Shown here one piece after another: positions 17,516 through 25,954 of a stretch of DNA of 64,000 nt. The stretch is from Microterricola viridarii. Its GTDB lineage: Bacteria; Actinomycetota; Actinomycetes; Actinomycetales; Microbacteriaceae. A program made the position numbers and the translations under genes. Where the stretch lies: assembly GCF_001542775.1 (NCBI RefSeq), contig NZ_CP014145.1:2294001-2358000 (forward strand). Direction: 5' to 3'. Numbering within the stretch: the stretch's first letter is position 1; each line of letters begins with the position of its first letter. The notes under the pieces are model-generated. The model saw nothing but the letters and a program-made list of their open reading frames with translations, searched no databases and was not told the origin of the DNA.

Positions 17516-17935
17516 TCAGGGCATCGGCGCGTTGACGTTCACCATCCAGTTGACGCCGAAGCGGTCGGTGCACATGCCGAAGAGGGCTCCCCACGGCGAC
17601 TTCTCGAACGGCATGGCGGCGCTGCCGCCGTCGAGGAGCTTCTCCCAGTAACCGCGCAGGGCGGCCTCGTCGTCGCCGCTCAGCGAGATCGAGGTGCCGT
17701 TCACGAACTGCTCTCGCTGCATGCGCTTGGGGGTGTCTGATCCCATCAGCACGATGCCGTGCTCGCCGTCGACCTGCCCGTGCATGATGTTGTCGGCCTC
17801 GTCCGGTTCGGCGCTGCCGGGCATCGAGCCAAAGGTGGTCAGGGTGAGCTTGCCACCGAACACGGTGTGATAAAACTCCATCGCCTCGCGGGCGTTGTCG
17901 ATGAAGCTGAGATACGGGTTGAGCACAACGGACAT
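17516..17935 (-). CDS. PhnB-like VOC family protein
   Basis: A 139-residue protein of the PhnB/3-demethylubiquinone methyltransferase-like VOC subgroup: NPYLSFIDNAREAMEFYHTVFGG at the start, then LTLTTFGSMPG, GIVLMGSDTP and the C-terminal SPWGALFGMCTDRFGVNWMVNV (read in parts). Members are small dimeric proteins of unknown catalytic role. The region 17407-17515 upstream of its stop holds a run of 12 G (17490-17501) and no gene. Confidence 0.87.
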   Translation of the reverse strand: MSVVLNPYLSFIDNAREAMEFYHTVFGGKLTLTTFGSMPGSAEPDEADNIMHGQVDGEHGIVLMGSDTPKRMQREQFVNGTSISLSGDDEAALRGYWEKLLDGGSAAMPFEKSPWGALFGMCTDRFGVNWMVNVNAPMP

Positions 17936-18019
17936 GATCGGCCTTTCGTCGGGATCCCCGAGCCGATTATCGCCCCGGCGTGCGCGTCCCGCTAGTGTCG
18001 CCGCAGCCAGGAACGGGCC

Positions 18020-18376
18020 TCAGTCCACGTGCGCGACTGCCCGCGCGGCGCGATTCGCGGCCATGAACATCCATACGATCGAGGCGGCGAACACCGCGAT
18101 GACGACGAGTTTGGCCGGAAGCGCTGCGACGCCGTCAATCGTTGCGCCCTCAAACACGATTGCGGAAGCCGCCAGAACGGCCGTCACGGCGAAGCCGACC
18201 CATGCGGGCAGCAGCGCCGCCTGGTGCCCGGCCCGCCAGGCCGCATCGCTCGCCCTGGTCGACGGGGATCGCACCCCGAAATACCGGTTGCGTGGCAAAC
18301 GGCCGCTGGCGCCCAGCTGGCAGGCGATCACGGCCAGCAGCAGGACCAGCGGAAAGATGGAAAGAAGAATGATCAT
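18020..18376 (-). CDS. SdpI family membrane protein
   Basis: A 118-residue protein with three hydrophobic helices and the SdpI signature RNRYFGVRSPSTRASDAAWRAGH just after the first helix. In Bacillus, SdpI gives immunity to the SdpC toxin and acts in signalling; most actinobacterial homologues are short and uncharacterised. No toxin gene is apparent nearby, so immunity is not implied. Confidence 0.87.
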   Translation of the reverse strand: MIILLSIFPLVLLLAVIACQLGASGRLPRNRYFGVRSPSTRASDAAWRAGHQAALLPAWVGFAVTAVLAASAIVFEGATIDGVAALPAKLVVIAVFAASIVWMFMAANRAARAVAHVD

Positions 18377-18483
18377 GACAGTTCCGCTCTATCCGAGAAG
18401 AACTCTAGTTTCTGGTGCGGCAGCGTGGCCGGCTTCACGCCGAAGACGCAGCTGGCGCAATGACGGCGCCCAGCGTGCGGGGC

Positions 18484-18795
18484 CTATCGCTGCTTCTCTT
18501 CGCGCAGCCGACCCGGCAGAAACGGCAACAGCGGCGGGGTGTAGACGAGAGCGGCGGCCGGAGTCTCGGCGAAGATGTGCGCGGCGGCGCCGTAGCGCCA
18601 CAGCCGGTTGAAGATGAAGACCTCCAGAACGCCGGATGCCCCCACTCGCTCGGTCTCGTCGGGCAGCTGCCAGGTGCCGACGCCCCACTGCGCCGGCTGA
18701 CCGCGCCCGGCGACGACGACGGTCGGCTTCGCCATCCAGCTGAGCAGCGGGCGCTTCAGTGTCAGCTGCAGGCGGTGGGCGGGTTCGGCGGGCAT
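18484..18795 (-). CDS. Conserved hypothetical protein
   Basis: A 103-residue protein I recognise only as a conserved actinobacterial hypothetical. The core PLLSWMAKPTVVVAGRGQPAQWGVGTW followed later by EVFIFNRLWRYGAAAH (each read in parts) is rich in aromatic and basic residues and predicts a small alpha/beta domain, with no signal peptide or membrane helix. It is transcribed away from the next gene at 18848. The stretch 18377-18483 before its stop shows no further gene. Confidence 0.7.
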   Translation of the reverse strand: MPAEPAHRLQLTLKRPLLSWMAKPTVVVAGRGQPAQWGVGTWQLPDETERVGASGVLEVFIFNRLWRYGAAAHIFAETPAAALVYTPPLLPFLPGRLREEKQR

Positions 18796-18847
18796 CGCTC
18801 CAGCCTAGGGCGCTCGGCCCCAGCCCCATCGCCTACGCTTGATAATC

Positions 18848-19210
18848 ATGGTCAGCAGACGAGAAGCAGCGATCCGCCTCGACATTCCGTTCGAGATGGC
18901 GACGCGCAACGGCATCCCCTCGCGCCTCAGCGAAGCCGAGCTCGCCGAGATCGATGGGAACCCGCCGGCCTGGTTGGCGCAATCGCGGGCCAACCGCACC
19001 GGCAAGAAGCCGGTCTGGGTCGAGCTGACCTGCGTCGTCTGCGGTTTCAGCGAGCAGGCCCGGCCGAAGAAATGGTGGCCGGAGTTCACCTACCTGAGCT
19101 GTGACGACCACGACATGCACGAAGTGCCGGAGCCCGCCGCCGGCCTCAGCCGCAGCGAGGTCTACGGCGTCGGCAGCCGTTTCATCGGCATCGTCGACGA
19201 GCGCCCCTAG
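18848..19210 (+). CDS. Conserved hypothetical protein with Cys-rich (zinc-ribbon-like) site
   Basis: A 120-residue protein, start ATG 18848 (MVSRREAAIRLDIPFEM); an upstream ATG at 18839 is less likely. The N-terminal part (residues 1-45) is helical and resembles an excisionase-like helix-turn-helix (REAAIRLDIPFEMATRNGIP, SEAELAEIDGNPPAW). A Cys pair CVVC and a downstream CDDHDMH supply possible zinc ligands around ARPKKWWPEF. I recognise it only as a conserved actinobacterial hypothetical; no function is known to me. Confidence 0.7.
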   Translation: MVSRREAAIRLDIPFEMATRNGIPSRLSEAELAEIDGNPPAWLAQSRANRTGKKPVWVELTCVVCGFSEQARPKKWWPEFTYLSCDDHDMHEVPEPAAGLSRSEVYGVGSRFIGIVDERP

Positions 19211-19233
19211 CCGCAGCTTCCCCCGCCTCCCCC

Positions 19234-19271
19234 GCTGGCTCGAGGGAGCGCCAGCGACCGAAGCCACCAGC
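19234..19271. repeat. Third copy of the 37-bp GC-rich repeat
   Basis: The element gctggctcgagggagcgc... at 19234-19271 differs from the two copies at 9714 and 9903 only near its inverted ends (gctggct and agccacc). It lies between a same-strand gene end and the convergent P-type ATPase gene end, again an intergenic, terminator-like position. Confidence 0.8.
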
Positions 19272-19281
19272 GCTCCCGCGT

Positions 19282-21573
19282 CTAGTTCGCGCGCGAGCGG
19301 AAGCTCCGCAGCCGCAGGCTGTTGCCGACCACGAACACACTGGAGAACGCCATCGCGGCCCCGGCCAGCATCGGGTTGAGCAGGCCGAGCGCGGCCAGCG
19401 GGATGGCGGCCACGTTGTAGGCGAAGGCCCAGAACAGGTTGACCTTGATCGTGCCGAGCGTGCGGCGCGACAACCGGATCGCATCGGCAGCGCTCCGCAG
19501 GTCGCCCCGTACCAGGGTCAGGTCGGCCGCCTCAATCGCGGCATCCGTACCGGTGCCCATGGCCAGGCCGAGGTCGGCCTGGGCGAGCGCGGCGGCGTCA
19601 TTCACACCGTCGCCGACCATGGCGACGACGCGGCCCTCCGCTTGCAGCTGGGCGATGACGTTGACCTTGTCTTGCGGCAGCACCTCGGCGATGACCCGCT
19701 CGATGCCGACGATGCCGGCGACCTGGCGGGCCACGGTCTCGTTGTCACCGGTCAGCAGGATCGGCGTGAGCCCCAGCTGGGTGAACTGCGCGATCGCCTC
19801 GGCGCTCGTGGGCTTGACGGCATCCGCCACCACGAGCACTCCGCGGGCGAGCCCGTCCCAGGCGACGACGACGGCAGTCTGCCCGCGCTGCTCGGCTGCG
19901 GCCTTGGCCGCCGCCAGCTCCGGGGTGAGCGGGATCGCCCACTCGGCCAGCAGGGATTCCCGCCCGACGAGCACCAGGTGCCCGTCGACGGTGCCCTGCA
20001 CTCCCAGGCCCTCGATGTTCGCGAAGGCGTCGGGCACGGGCAGCACGCCGACCCGCTGCGTCGCTGCGGTGGCGATGGCCTGAGCGATCGGGTGCTCGGA
20101 AGCATCCTCGACCGCGCCGGCCAGGCGCAGCAGCTCCGCCTCAGCGGTGCCGGCCGCGGTGACAACCTCGAGCAGCGTCATCCGTCCGGTGGTGACGGTG
20201 CCCGTCTTGTCGAGCACGATGGTGTCAACCCGGCGGGTCGATTCCAACACCTCCGGTCCCTTGATCAGGATGCCGAGCTGCGCGCCCCGACCGGTGCCGA
20301 CGAGCAGCGCAGTCGGGGTGGCCAGGCCCAGTGCGCACGGGCAGGCGATGATGAGCACCGCGACGGCCGCGGTGAATGCGGCAGCGGCTGGGAATCCGGC
20401 GCCGAGCCAGGCCCCGAGGGTGGCCACAGCGATGCCGATGACGATCGGCACGAAGAGGCCGGAGACGCGGTCGGCCAGACGCTGCACCTCGGCCTTGCCG
20501 GACTGGGCGTCCTCGACGAGTTTCGCCATCTGCGCCAGCTGCGTGTCGGCGCCGACGCGGGTGGCCCGCACCACGAGCCGGCCGCCGGCGTTGACCGTCG
20601 CGCCGACGACGTTGTCACCGGGCGCGACCTCGACGGGAACCGATTCACCGGTGAGCATCGAGGCGTCGATGGCCGAGCTGCCGTCGATGATCACGCCGTC
20701 GGTGGCGATCTTCTCGCCGGGGCGCACGACGAATTCGTCGCCAACGGCGAGCTCCTCGATGGCGATCTTGGACTCGACGCCGCCGCGCAGCACCGAGACC
20801 TCCTTGGCGCCGATCTCGAGCAGGGCCCGCATGGCGGCGCCGGCCTGCCTCTTCGAGCGTTTCTCGAAGTAGCGCCCGGCGAGCACGAACATCGTCACGC
20901 CGGCGGCGACCTCGAGGTAGATGTTGGCGGCGCCGTCGCTCGGCCCGATGGTGAGCTCGAACGCGTGCGTCATGCCCGGTTCGCCGGCCGTGCCGAGGAA
21001 CAGCGCGTACACCGACCAGAGCAGCGCCGAGAGGGTGCCGATCGAGATCAGGGTGTCCATGGTGGCGGCACCGTGACGCAGGTTCACCCAGGCGGCCTTA
21101 TGGAACGGCCAGGCCGCCCAGACGACGACGGGTGCGGCGAGCACGAGCGACGCCCACTGCCAGTAGGTGAATTGCAGGGCAGGGATCATGGCGAGCAGGA
21201 TCACCGGCACCGACAGCACGATGCTGCCGATGAGGCGTTGCCGCAGACCGCGCAGCTCGGCGTCCTGGGCCGACTCCCCCTGCTCCGATTCACCCTGGCC
21301 GGATCCGCCCTGCTGGGCTGCCTTCGCCGCCTTCGCGGGCACGGTCGCCGTGTAGCCGGTCTTCTCGACCTCGGAGATCAGGGCGGCAACATCGAATCCT
21401 TGCGGCGCGCTGACTCTGGCTTTCTCGGTGGCGTAGTTCACGCTCGCCGAGACGCCGTCCAGCTTGTTCAGCTTCTTCTCGATGCGCATGGCGCAGGACG
21501 CGCAGGTCATACCGCCGATCTCGAGCTCGACCGTCTGGTCGAGTCTCACCGGCTGCTGTTCGGCTGTCGTCAT
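19282..21573 (-). CDS. copA: Copper-translocating P1B-type ATPase
   Basis: A 763-residue copper exporter. One N-terminal heavy-metal-associated domain with GMTCASC (Cys24, Cys27), six to eight membrane helices, the actuator TGESVPVEV, the transmembrane metal site CPC in [12 protein letters not shown] near residue 410, the phosphorylated Asp in [11 protein letters not shown] near 452, the [11 protein letters not shown] motif, and [11 protein letters not shown] near 654. ATG 21573 follows GGGAGGG; the frame is open to 21873 but that part is out-of-frame reading of the upstream genes. Its start overlaps the stop of the 58-residue membrane protein (ATGA), so it is the last gene of a copper operon controlled by the CsoR-type boxes near 21976-22029. 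Confidence 0.95.
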   Translation of the reverse strand: MTTAEQQPVRLDQTVELEIGGMTCASCAMRIEKKLNKLDGVSASVNYATEKARVSAPQGFDVAALISEVEKTGYTATVPAKAAKAAQQGGSGQGESEQGESAQDAELRGLRQRLIGSIVLSVPVILLAMIPALQFTYWQWASLVLAAPVVVWAAWPFHKAAWVNLRHGAATMDTLISIGTLSALLWSVYALFLGTAGEPGMTHAFELTIGPSDGAANIYLEVAAGVTMFVLAGRYFEKRSKRQAGAAMRALLEIGAKEVSVLRGGVESKIAIEELAVGDEFVVRPGEKIATDGVIIDGSSAIDASMLTGESVPVEVAPGDNVVGATVNAGGRLVVRATRVGADTQLAQMAKLVEDAQSGKAEVQRLADRVSGLFVPIVIGIAVATLGAWLGAGFPAAAAFTAAVAVLIIACPCALGLATPTALLVGTGRGAQLGILIKGPEVLESTRRVDTIVLDKTGTVTTGRMTLLEVVTAAGTAEAELLRLAGAVEDASEHPIAQAIATAATQRVGVLPVPDAFANIEGLGVQGTVDGHLVLVGRESLLAEWAIPLTPELAAAKAAAEQRGQTAVVVAWDGLARGVLVVADAVKPTSAEAIAQFTQLGLTPILLTGDNETVARQVAGIVGIERVIAEVLPQDKVNVIAQLQAEGRVVAMVGDGVNDAAALAQADLGLAMGTGTDAAIEAADLTLVRGDLRSAADAIRLSRRTLGTIKVNLFWAFAYNVAAIPLAALGLLNPMLAGAAMAFSSVFVVGNSLRLRSFRSRAN

Positions 21574-21746
21574 GATGCCCTCCCGGATGCCACAGGCTGC
21601 ACGATGCCAGAGCTGTGCGTCATCGCGGGCTTCTCGCTCGGCGCGCCGAGGCCCGCCGGGGCGAGGAGCTGCGCGAGCAGGTAGCTCGCGGCGAACAGCG
21701 CCAGCAGCCCGGCCACGTAGATGCCGATCTTCACTGGGGCGGTCAT
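21570..21746 (-). CDS. Small single-span membrane protein of copper operon (58 aa)
   Basis: A 58-residue protein, [20 protein letters not shown] followed by [18 protein letters not shown] and a polar tail with MTHSSG. One transmembrane helix (about residues 6-28), tail outside. It is bracketed by ATGA overlaps on both sides: its ATG (21746) overlaps the chaperone stop, and its TGA (21570) overlaps the ATPase start, which is strong evidence that it is translated. Comparable small membrane proteins sit between CopZ and CopA genes in other actinobacteria. The Met/His in the tail could bind copper; that is inference. Confidence 0.8.
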   Translation of the reverse strand: MTAPVKIGIYVAGLLALFAASYLLAQLLAPAGLGAPSEKPAMTHSSGIVQPVASGRAS

Positions 21747-21955
21747 GACAGCACCCGCTCTGCCGTGTAGCCGGCCTCTTCGACGGCGGCGATGACGGCC
21801 GCGTCGTCGAGCGGCACGGTCGATCGGACGAGGAGCCGGCCGGTGGCGGCGGAGACGTCGATGGCCTCGACACCGCTCAGCTGGTCAAGCTCGCCCGCAA
21901 TCGAACGCTCACAGTGTGAGCAGGTCATTCCGGTTACCTGGTACTCGGTGTTCAC
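21743..21955 (-). CDS. copZ: Heavy-metal-associated domain protein (copper chaperone, CopZ-like)
   Basis: A 70-residue ferredoxin-fold metal chaperone with the Cu(I)-binding loop GMTCSHC at residues 9-15. It would hand copper to the ATPase encoded two genes downstream. The length equals that of CopZ. It is the first gene of the copZ-small membrane protein-copA operon, whose start lies 21 bases after the first CsoR-type palindrome. Confidence 0.92.
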   Translation of the reverse strand: MNTEYQVTGMTCSHCERSIAGELDQLSGVEAIDVSAATGRLLVRSTVPLDDAAVIAAVEEAGYTAERVLS

Positions 21956-21975
21956 TCTTCTGCACTCCTCTCGGC

Positions 21976-21992
21976 ATACCCCCTAGGGGTAT
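21976..21992. promoter_or_regulatory. CsoR-type operator 1
   Basis: The palindrome ataccccctaggggtat matches the TACCC(n)GGGTA pattern recognised by CsoR-family copper sensors. It lies 21 bases upstream of the copZ start, in the expected promoter/leader position. No csoR gene lies adjacent. Confidence 0.8.
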
Positions 21993-22012
21993 TCTCACCG
22001 ACAAGGAACATC

Positions 22013-22029
22013 ATACCCCGCACGGGTAT
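22013..22029. promoter_or_regulatory. CsoR-type operator 2
   Basis: A second 17-bp box, ataccccgcacgggtat, follows the first with a 37-bp centre-to-centre spacing, about three and a half helical turns. The half-sites are the same, the spacer differs. Two boxes suggest tight or co-operative repression of the copper operon. Confidence 0.75.
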
Positions 22030-22079
22030 TCCCGCGCGGTCGAACAACCGCAGACCGGGGCGAACCGGGGCGCGAACGC

Positions 22080-22745
22080 CTAGCTGAGGGGCTTCCACCC
22101 CGTCGGCGTGGTGATGAGCACCCGCTTGCTCTCCGTCGAGCGATCCTCGGCGAGCTCGACGAGCGCCTGGCCGACGTTGGCGAAGGGCAGCGCCGGCAGC
22201 CCGGGCACCGAGCCCACCTTGCCCAGCGGCTTGACCGCTGCGGCGGGCAGCGGCGGCGCTTCCTTGAGGTTCACCGGGTAGGCGACGGTGTAGGTGATGC
22301 CGGATGTCGGCAGCGCCCGCTCCGCGAGCGCCTTGTCCTCGAACAGGGGCGCCGTGCCCACGCGGTAGACGAGCCGGGCCAGGCCGGAGGCCTGCGCCAG
22401 CGTGTCCCCGGCACCGAACGCCGACACCAGTACGAAGCGCGGCACGCCCGCCTGCTTGACGGCAGCGGTTATGCGCGGCAGCACGCGCTGCATGAAGTCG
22501 AGCGGCTTGCGGGAGCCCATGCGGAAGGCCGGGCCGACCGCGCTGATCACGGCATCCGCGCCCGCGAACGCGGCGGTCATCGCCACCTCATCCTCGACGC
22601 TGCCGGCGACGACGCGCACGCCGAGCATCGGCGGCACCGATTCCGGTCGCCGCGCGAACGCGACCACTTCGTGGCCGGCTGCCACGGCCGCCAGGACGGT
22701 GTGGCGGCCGACGTTTCCTGCTGCTCCAAGTACGACGATCTTCAT
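22080..22745 (-). CDS. NAD(P)-binding protein, NmrA/SDR-a type
   Basis: A 221-residue atypical short-chain dehydrogenase-like protein. Rossmann motif GAAGNVGRHT at residues 7-16, then GHEVVAFARRPES, VVAGSVEDE, ADAVISAVGPAFR and FVLVSAFGAGDT. No YxxxK catalytic pair, which is typical for NmrA-like or flavin-reductase-like members that bind NAD(P)H for sensing or simple reduction. ATG 22745 has AGGAGATAA upstream; the frame open to 22853 lacks support. It lies about 60 bases downstream of the aldo/keto reductase gene on the same strand. Confidence 0.85.
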   Translation of the reverse strand: MKIVVLGAAGNVGRHTVLAAVAAGHEVVAFARRPESVPPMLGVRVVAGSVEDEVAMTAAFAGADAVISAVGPAFRMGSRKPLDFMQRVLPRITAAVKQAGVPRFVLVSAFGAGDTLAQASGLARLVYRVGTAPLFEDKALAERALPTSGITYTVAYPVNLKEAPPLPAAAVKPLGKVGSVPGLPALPFANVGQALVELAEDRSTESKRVLITTPTGWKPLS

Positions 22746-22804
22746 GGTGCTTATCTCCTGAGTGGCGATCGGGGTTGGCGGCCGACGGCGGCCGCCTCGC
22801 GGGG

Positions 22805-23857
22805 TTAGGGCCGCAACGACGGCAGCGGCCCTCCGCCGCGGGCCTCCGCCCACAGGTCGACCCCGGCATCCCCGGCGAAGCCGTCAATCTCCGCGAGCTC
22901 CTCCGCGCTGAAGTCCATCCGGTCCAGCGCGGCGACGTTTTCTTCCAGCTGCGCCACGCGGCTCGCGCCGATGACGAGGCTCGTCACCCGCTCGTCGCGC
23001 AGCGCCCAGGCGAGCGCCATCTGGGCGAGCGTCTGGCCGCGGCGCCTGGCGATGGCGTCCAGGCCACGGATCCGCTCCAGCGTCGACTCGGCGAGCATGC
23101 CGGCGCCGATCGAGCCGTCGGAGGAGGCGCGGGAGCCCTCCGGCACCCCGCCGAGGTATTTGCCGGTCAGCAGCCCCTGCGCCAGCGCGGTGAATCCGAT
23201 CACGCCGAAGCCCTCCTCGGCGGCGACGTCGAGCAGCCCATCGGTCTCCACCCAGCGGTTCAGCATCGAGTAGGAGGGCTGGTGGATCAGCAGCGGGGTG
23301 CCGAGTTCGCGCAGCAGCCCGGCGAGCGTGCGACTGGCATCCGCGCCGTAGGACGAGATACCGACGTACAGCGCCTTGCCCGAGCGCACCGCGTGGTCGA
23401 GCGCGGCCGCCGTCTCTTCGAGCGGCGTACCGGGGTCGGGCCGGTGCGAGTAGAAGATGTCGACGTAGTCGAGGCCGAGTCGGCCGAGCGACTGATCCAG
23501 GGAGGCCAGCAGGTGCTTGCGGTTCGCCCCGACGCCGTACGGGCCCGGCCACATGTCCCAGCCGGCTTTGGTCGAGACCACGAGCTCGTCGCGGTGCGGG
23601 GCGAGGTCGCTGGCCAGCAGCCGACCGAAAGCGGTCTCGGCGGCGCCGTAGGGCGGGCCGTAGTTGTTGGCCAGGTCGAAGTGGGTCATGCCGAGGTCGA
23701 AGGCCCGGCGCACGATGGCACGCTGGTCCTCGAAGGAGCGGACCTCACCGAAGTTCTGCCACAGGCCGAGCGAGAACACGGGCAGTTTCAGCCCAGAGCG
23801 CCCGGTGCGCCGGTAGATCATGCGGTCATAACGGTCGTCGGCTGCGAGATACGGCAT
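22805..23857 (-). CDS. Aldo/keto reductase, YghZ/L-glyceraldehyde-3-phosphate reductase type
   Basis: A 350-residue reductase of the AKR14 (YghZ/GprA) type. Visible: HFDLANNYGPPYGAAE (catalytic Asp and Tyr), STKAGWDMWPGPYG (Lys), YVDIFYSHRPDPGTP (His), and near the C-terminus LVIGASRVAQLEENVAAL, the NADPH-binding segment. The AGWDMWPGPYG string is diagnostic for this subgroup, which reduces methylglyoxal and L-glyceraldehyde 3-phosphate. An alternative start is ATG 23821. It probably forms a two-gene unit with the NmrA-like gene. Confidence 0.9.
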   Translation of the reverse strand: MPYLAADDRYDRMIYRRTGRSGLKLPVFSLGLWQNFGEVRSFEDQRAIVRRAFDLGMTHFDLANNYGPPYGAAETAFGRLLASDLAPHRDELVVSTKAGWDMWPGPYGVGANRKHLLASLDQSLGRLGLDYVDIFYSHRPDPGTPLEETAAALDHAVRSGKALYVGISSYGADASRTLAGLLRELGTPLLIHQPSYSMLNRWVETDGLLDVAAEEGFGVIGFTALAQGLLTGKYLGGVPEGSRASSDGSIGAGMLAESTLERIRGLDAIARRRGQTLAQMALAWALRDERVTSLVIGASRVAQLEENVAALDRMDFSAEELAEIDGFAGDAGVDLWAEARGGGPLPSLRP

Positions 23858-23967
23858 GCGTCAATGCTAACCACGGATGCCGGCGCTCGGCCTCGTCGCG
23901 GGCGGGCGCCGGCGTTGGGTAACGTTGATTCCCTGCCGTTCCGGCAGTGACACAGAAGCGAGGCACC

Positions 23968-24954
23968 ATGAGCACCCCCATTCGCATCGGCATCGCCGGC
24001 TACGGCAACCTGGGGCGCGGCGTCGAAGCCGCCATCGCTCACAACGACGACCTCGAGCTGGTTGGCGTGTTCACCCGCCGCGAGCCGGCATCCGTGCAGA
24101 CTCTCCGCCCGGAGACGCCCGTCTTCGCCCACGACGACCTGGCCGCCCGCACCGCCGACATCGACGTGCTGATCCTCTGCGGCGGCTCGAAGAACGACCT
24201 GCCAGAACAGTCCCCCGAACTGGCCGCCCTATTCAACATCGTCGACAGCTTCGACACCCACGCGCGCATCCCCGCGCATTTCGCCGCGGTCGACGCCCCG
24301 GCCCGCGCCGCCGGCAAGACGGCCTTGATCTCCTCCGGCTGGGATCCGGGCATGTTCTCGATCAACCGGGTCTACGGCGAGGCGCTGCTGCCCGACGGCG
24401 ACACCTACACGTTCTGGGGCCGCGGCCTCAGCCAGGGCCACTCCGATGCCGTCCGCCGGGTTCCCGGTGTCGCCGGCGGCGTGCAGTACACGATCCCGAA
24501 CGAGCAGGCCATCGCCGCCGTGCGGAGCGGCAGCCGGCCCACCCTCAGCACCCGCGAGAAGCACACCCGCGACTGCTTCGTGGTGCTGGCCGAGGGCGCG
24601 GATGCCGCGGCCGTGCGAGAGGCGATCGTGACGATGCCCGACTACTTCGCCGACTACGACACAACCGTTACATTCATCAGCGCCGACGAGCTCGCCCAGG
24701 ACCACGCCGCCATGCCGCACGGTGGTTTCGTCATCCGCAGCGGCAACACCGGCGAGGGCAACTCGCAGGTGATCGAGTACAGCCTGACCCTCGAGAGCAA
24801 CCCCGAGTTCACGGCAAGCGTGCTCGTCGCCTCGGCCCGCGCCGTGCACCGCCTCAACCAGCGCGGACAGGTCGGCGCGCACACCGTCTTCGATGTGGCG
24901 CCCGGACTGTTCTCGCCGAAGTCGGCAGCCGAGCTGCGCGCCGAGCTGCTCTAG
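23968..24954 (+). CDS. ddh: meso-Diaminopimelate dehydrogenase
   Basis: A 328-residue NADPH-dependent meso-2,6-diaminopimelate dehydrogenase, making meso-DAP directly from tetrahydrodipicolinate for lysine and peptidoglycan. The Rossmann loop is GIAGYGNLGRG, followed by VGVFTRREP, LILCGGSKNDLPEQ, NIVDSFDTHA, SGWDPGMFSINRV, WGRGLSQGHSDAVRRVPGV and the late HTVFDVAPGLFSP (each read in part), all characteristic of the Corynebacterium-type enzyme. ATG 23968 is preceded by gcgagg; an upstream in-frame ATG at 23947 is less likely. Single gene, followed by a long hairpin. Confidence 0.95.
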   Translation: MSTPIRIGIAGYGNLGRGVEAAIAHNDDLELVGVFTRREPASVQTLRPETPVFAHDDLAARTADIDVLILCGGSKNDLPEQSPELAALFNIVDSFDTHARIPAHFAAVDAPARAAGKTALISSGWDPGMFSINRVYGEALLPDGDTYTFWGRGLSQGHSDAVRRVPGVAGGVQYTIPNEQAIAAVRSGSRPTLSTREKHTRDCFVVLAEGADAAAVREAIVTMPDYFADYDTTVTFISADELAQDHAAMPHGGFVIRSGNTGEGNSQVIEYSLTLESNPEFTASVLVASARAVHRLNQRGQVGAHTVFDVAPGLFSPKSAAELRAELL

Positions 24955-24960
24955 GCCCGT

Positions 24961-25026
24961 CGCGGCCCTCGTTGTGTCTCGCGGCCCTGGGTATACCGGG
25001 TGCCGCGAGACATTTCGAGGGCCGCG
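24961..25026. terminator. Long inverted repeat downstream of ddh
   Basis: Left arm cgcggccctcg-ttg-tgtctcgcgg (24961-24984) and right arm ccgcgagaca-ttt-cgagggccgcg (25003-25026) are inverted copies with one 3-base internal mismatch. No U tract follows. It may stop ddh transcription; a dispersed repeat core (25031-25056) follows immediately. Confidence 0.6.
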
Positions 25027-25030
25027 AGCG

Positions 25031-25056
25031 GTTTCGACAGGCTCAACCAGCGGGCA
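25031..25056 (+). repeat. Dispersed repeat, gtttcgacaggctcaacc core
   Basis: The 26 bases starting gtttcgacaggctcaacc differ from the repeat at 2465 by one base. Single copy here, intergenic, between ddh and the GyrI-like gene. Confidence 0.75.
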
Positions 25057-25090
25057 CGGCGTGACAGCGCCGTGCCCGAGTGGGCACACT

Positions 25091-25732
25091 ATGCGTATGA
25101 GCGCAGCCGAGAAGTACGACGTCAAGCGGGCCCTGAAGTCGCTGTACTCGCCGCCGGCCACTGAATTCTCTCGGGTCGTCGTGCCGCCTCTGCACTACCT
25201 GGCGATCGACGGCCACGGCGACCCCAACACCTCCGTGCACTATGCCGAAGCGCTGGAGGCGCTCTACAGCGCCGCTTACACGCTGAAGTTCGCGAGCAAG
25301 AAAACGCTCGGCCGGGACTTCGTCGTCGCCCCGCTCGAGGGCTTGTGGCGCTCGGCTGATCCCGCGGCGTTCGCCCGACGCGATAAGGCAGCCTGGGAGT
25401 GGACGATGCTGATCAACCTGCCCGACTGGGTCAACGCCGAAATGGTCGAGGCCGCGTGCTCGGCGCTACAGGCGAAGAAGCCCATCGCGGCGGCCGGCCT
25501 GCTGCGCCTGCACCGCCTCGACGAGGGCGAGTGCATCCAGATCATGCACATCGGCTCCTTCGACGACGAGGCGCCCACCCTGGCGAGGCTGCACGAGGAG
25601 TACATGCCGGCGCACGGTCTCACCTTCAACGGCGACCACCACGAGATCTATCTGAGCGACGCCCGGCGCACAGAGCCGAGCAAGCTCAAGACGATCCTCC
25701 GGCAGCCAGTGCGCCCACTGCCCGAGATCTAG
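25091..25732 (+). CDS. GyrI-like small-molecule-binding protein
   Basis: A 213-residue stand-alone GyrI-like (SOUL/BmrR C-terminal-like) domain protein: the duplicated beta-alpha-beta layout starts with PPLHYLAIDGHGDPNTSVHYAEALEALYSAAY (in parts) and ends with GLTFNGDHHEIYLSDARRTEPSKLKTILRQP (in parts). The EIYLSDARR...PSKLKTILR tail is typical for this family. It lacks a MerR or AraC DNA-binding domain. Start is ATG 25091 or ATG 25097, both in frame. Ligand unknown. Confidence 0.85.
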   Translation: MRMSAAEKYDVKRALKSLYSPPATEFSRVVVPPLHYLAIDGHGDPNTSVHYAEALEALYSAAYTLKFASKKTLGRDFVVAPLEGLWRSADPAAFARRDKAAWEWTMLINLPDWVNAEMVEAACSALQAKKPIAAAGLLRLHRLDEGECIQIMHIGSFDDEAPTLARLHEEYMPAHGLTFNGDHHEIYLSDARRTEPSKLKTILRQPVRPLPEI

Positions 25733-25765
25733 ACTGCCCGCGATCTAGCCGGGAAATCAGCCCGG

Positions 25766-25803
25766 GAAAGAAAAAGAGGCCGGCATCCGAAGATGCCGGC
25801 CTC
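25766..25803 (-). terminator. Rho-independent terminator of tRNA-Ala
   Basis: A perfect 12-bp stem (gaggccggcatc and gatgccggcctc) with loop cgaa at 25776-25803 is followed, in the minus direction, by tttttctttc. It lies 5 bases beyond the 3' end of the tRNA gene. Confidence 0.92.
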
Positions 25804-25808
25804 GCGCG

Positions 25809-25881
25809 TGGACCCTAGGAGATTCGAACTCCTGACCTCCTCGATGCGAACGAGGCGCGCTACCAACTGCGCCAAGGGCCC
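25809..25881 (-). tRNA. tRNA-Ala (anticodon CGC)
   Basis: A 73-nt cloverleaf on the minus strand: acceptor gggccct/agggtcc with one G-T pair, D stem gcgc/gcgc, anticodon stem cctcg/cgagg around loop ttcgcat (anticodon CGC, reading GCG), T stem aggag/ctcct with loop ttcgaat, discriminator A. The 3' CCA is not encoded. Confidence 0.96.
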
Positions 25882-25954
25882 GTGCGGTTTCCTACGATAC
25901 CACCGCTCCGAGCCCCGAAATGACACCCCGCCGCATGACACGCTTTCGCGGGGC

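Noticed and set aside
18020..18376. SdpI-like protein as an immunity gene of a toxin system
   Set aside because: No toxin precursor or export gene lies nearby; short SdpI-like proteins are widespread without toxins.
21574..21873. 100-residue N-terminal extension of the copper ATPase
   Set aside because: It reads the copper chaperone and small membrane protein genes out of frame; ATG 21573 has a strong ribosome site and an ATGA overlap.
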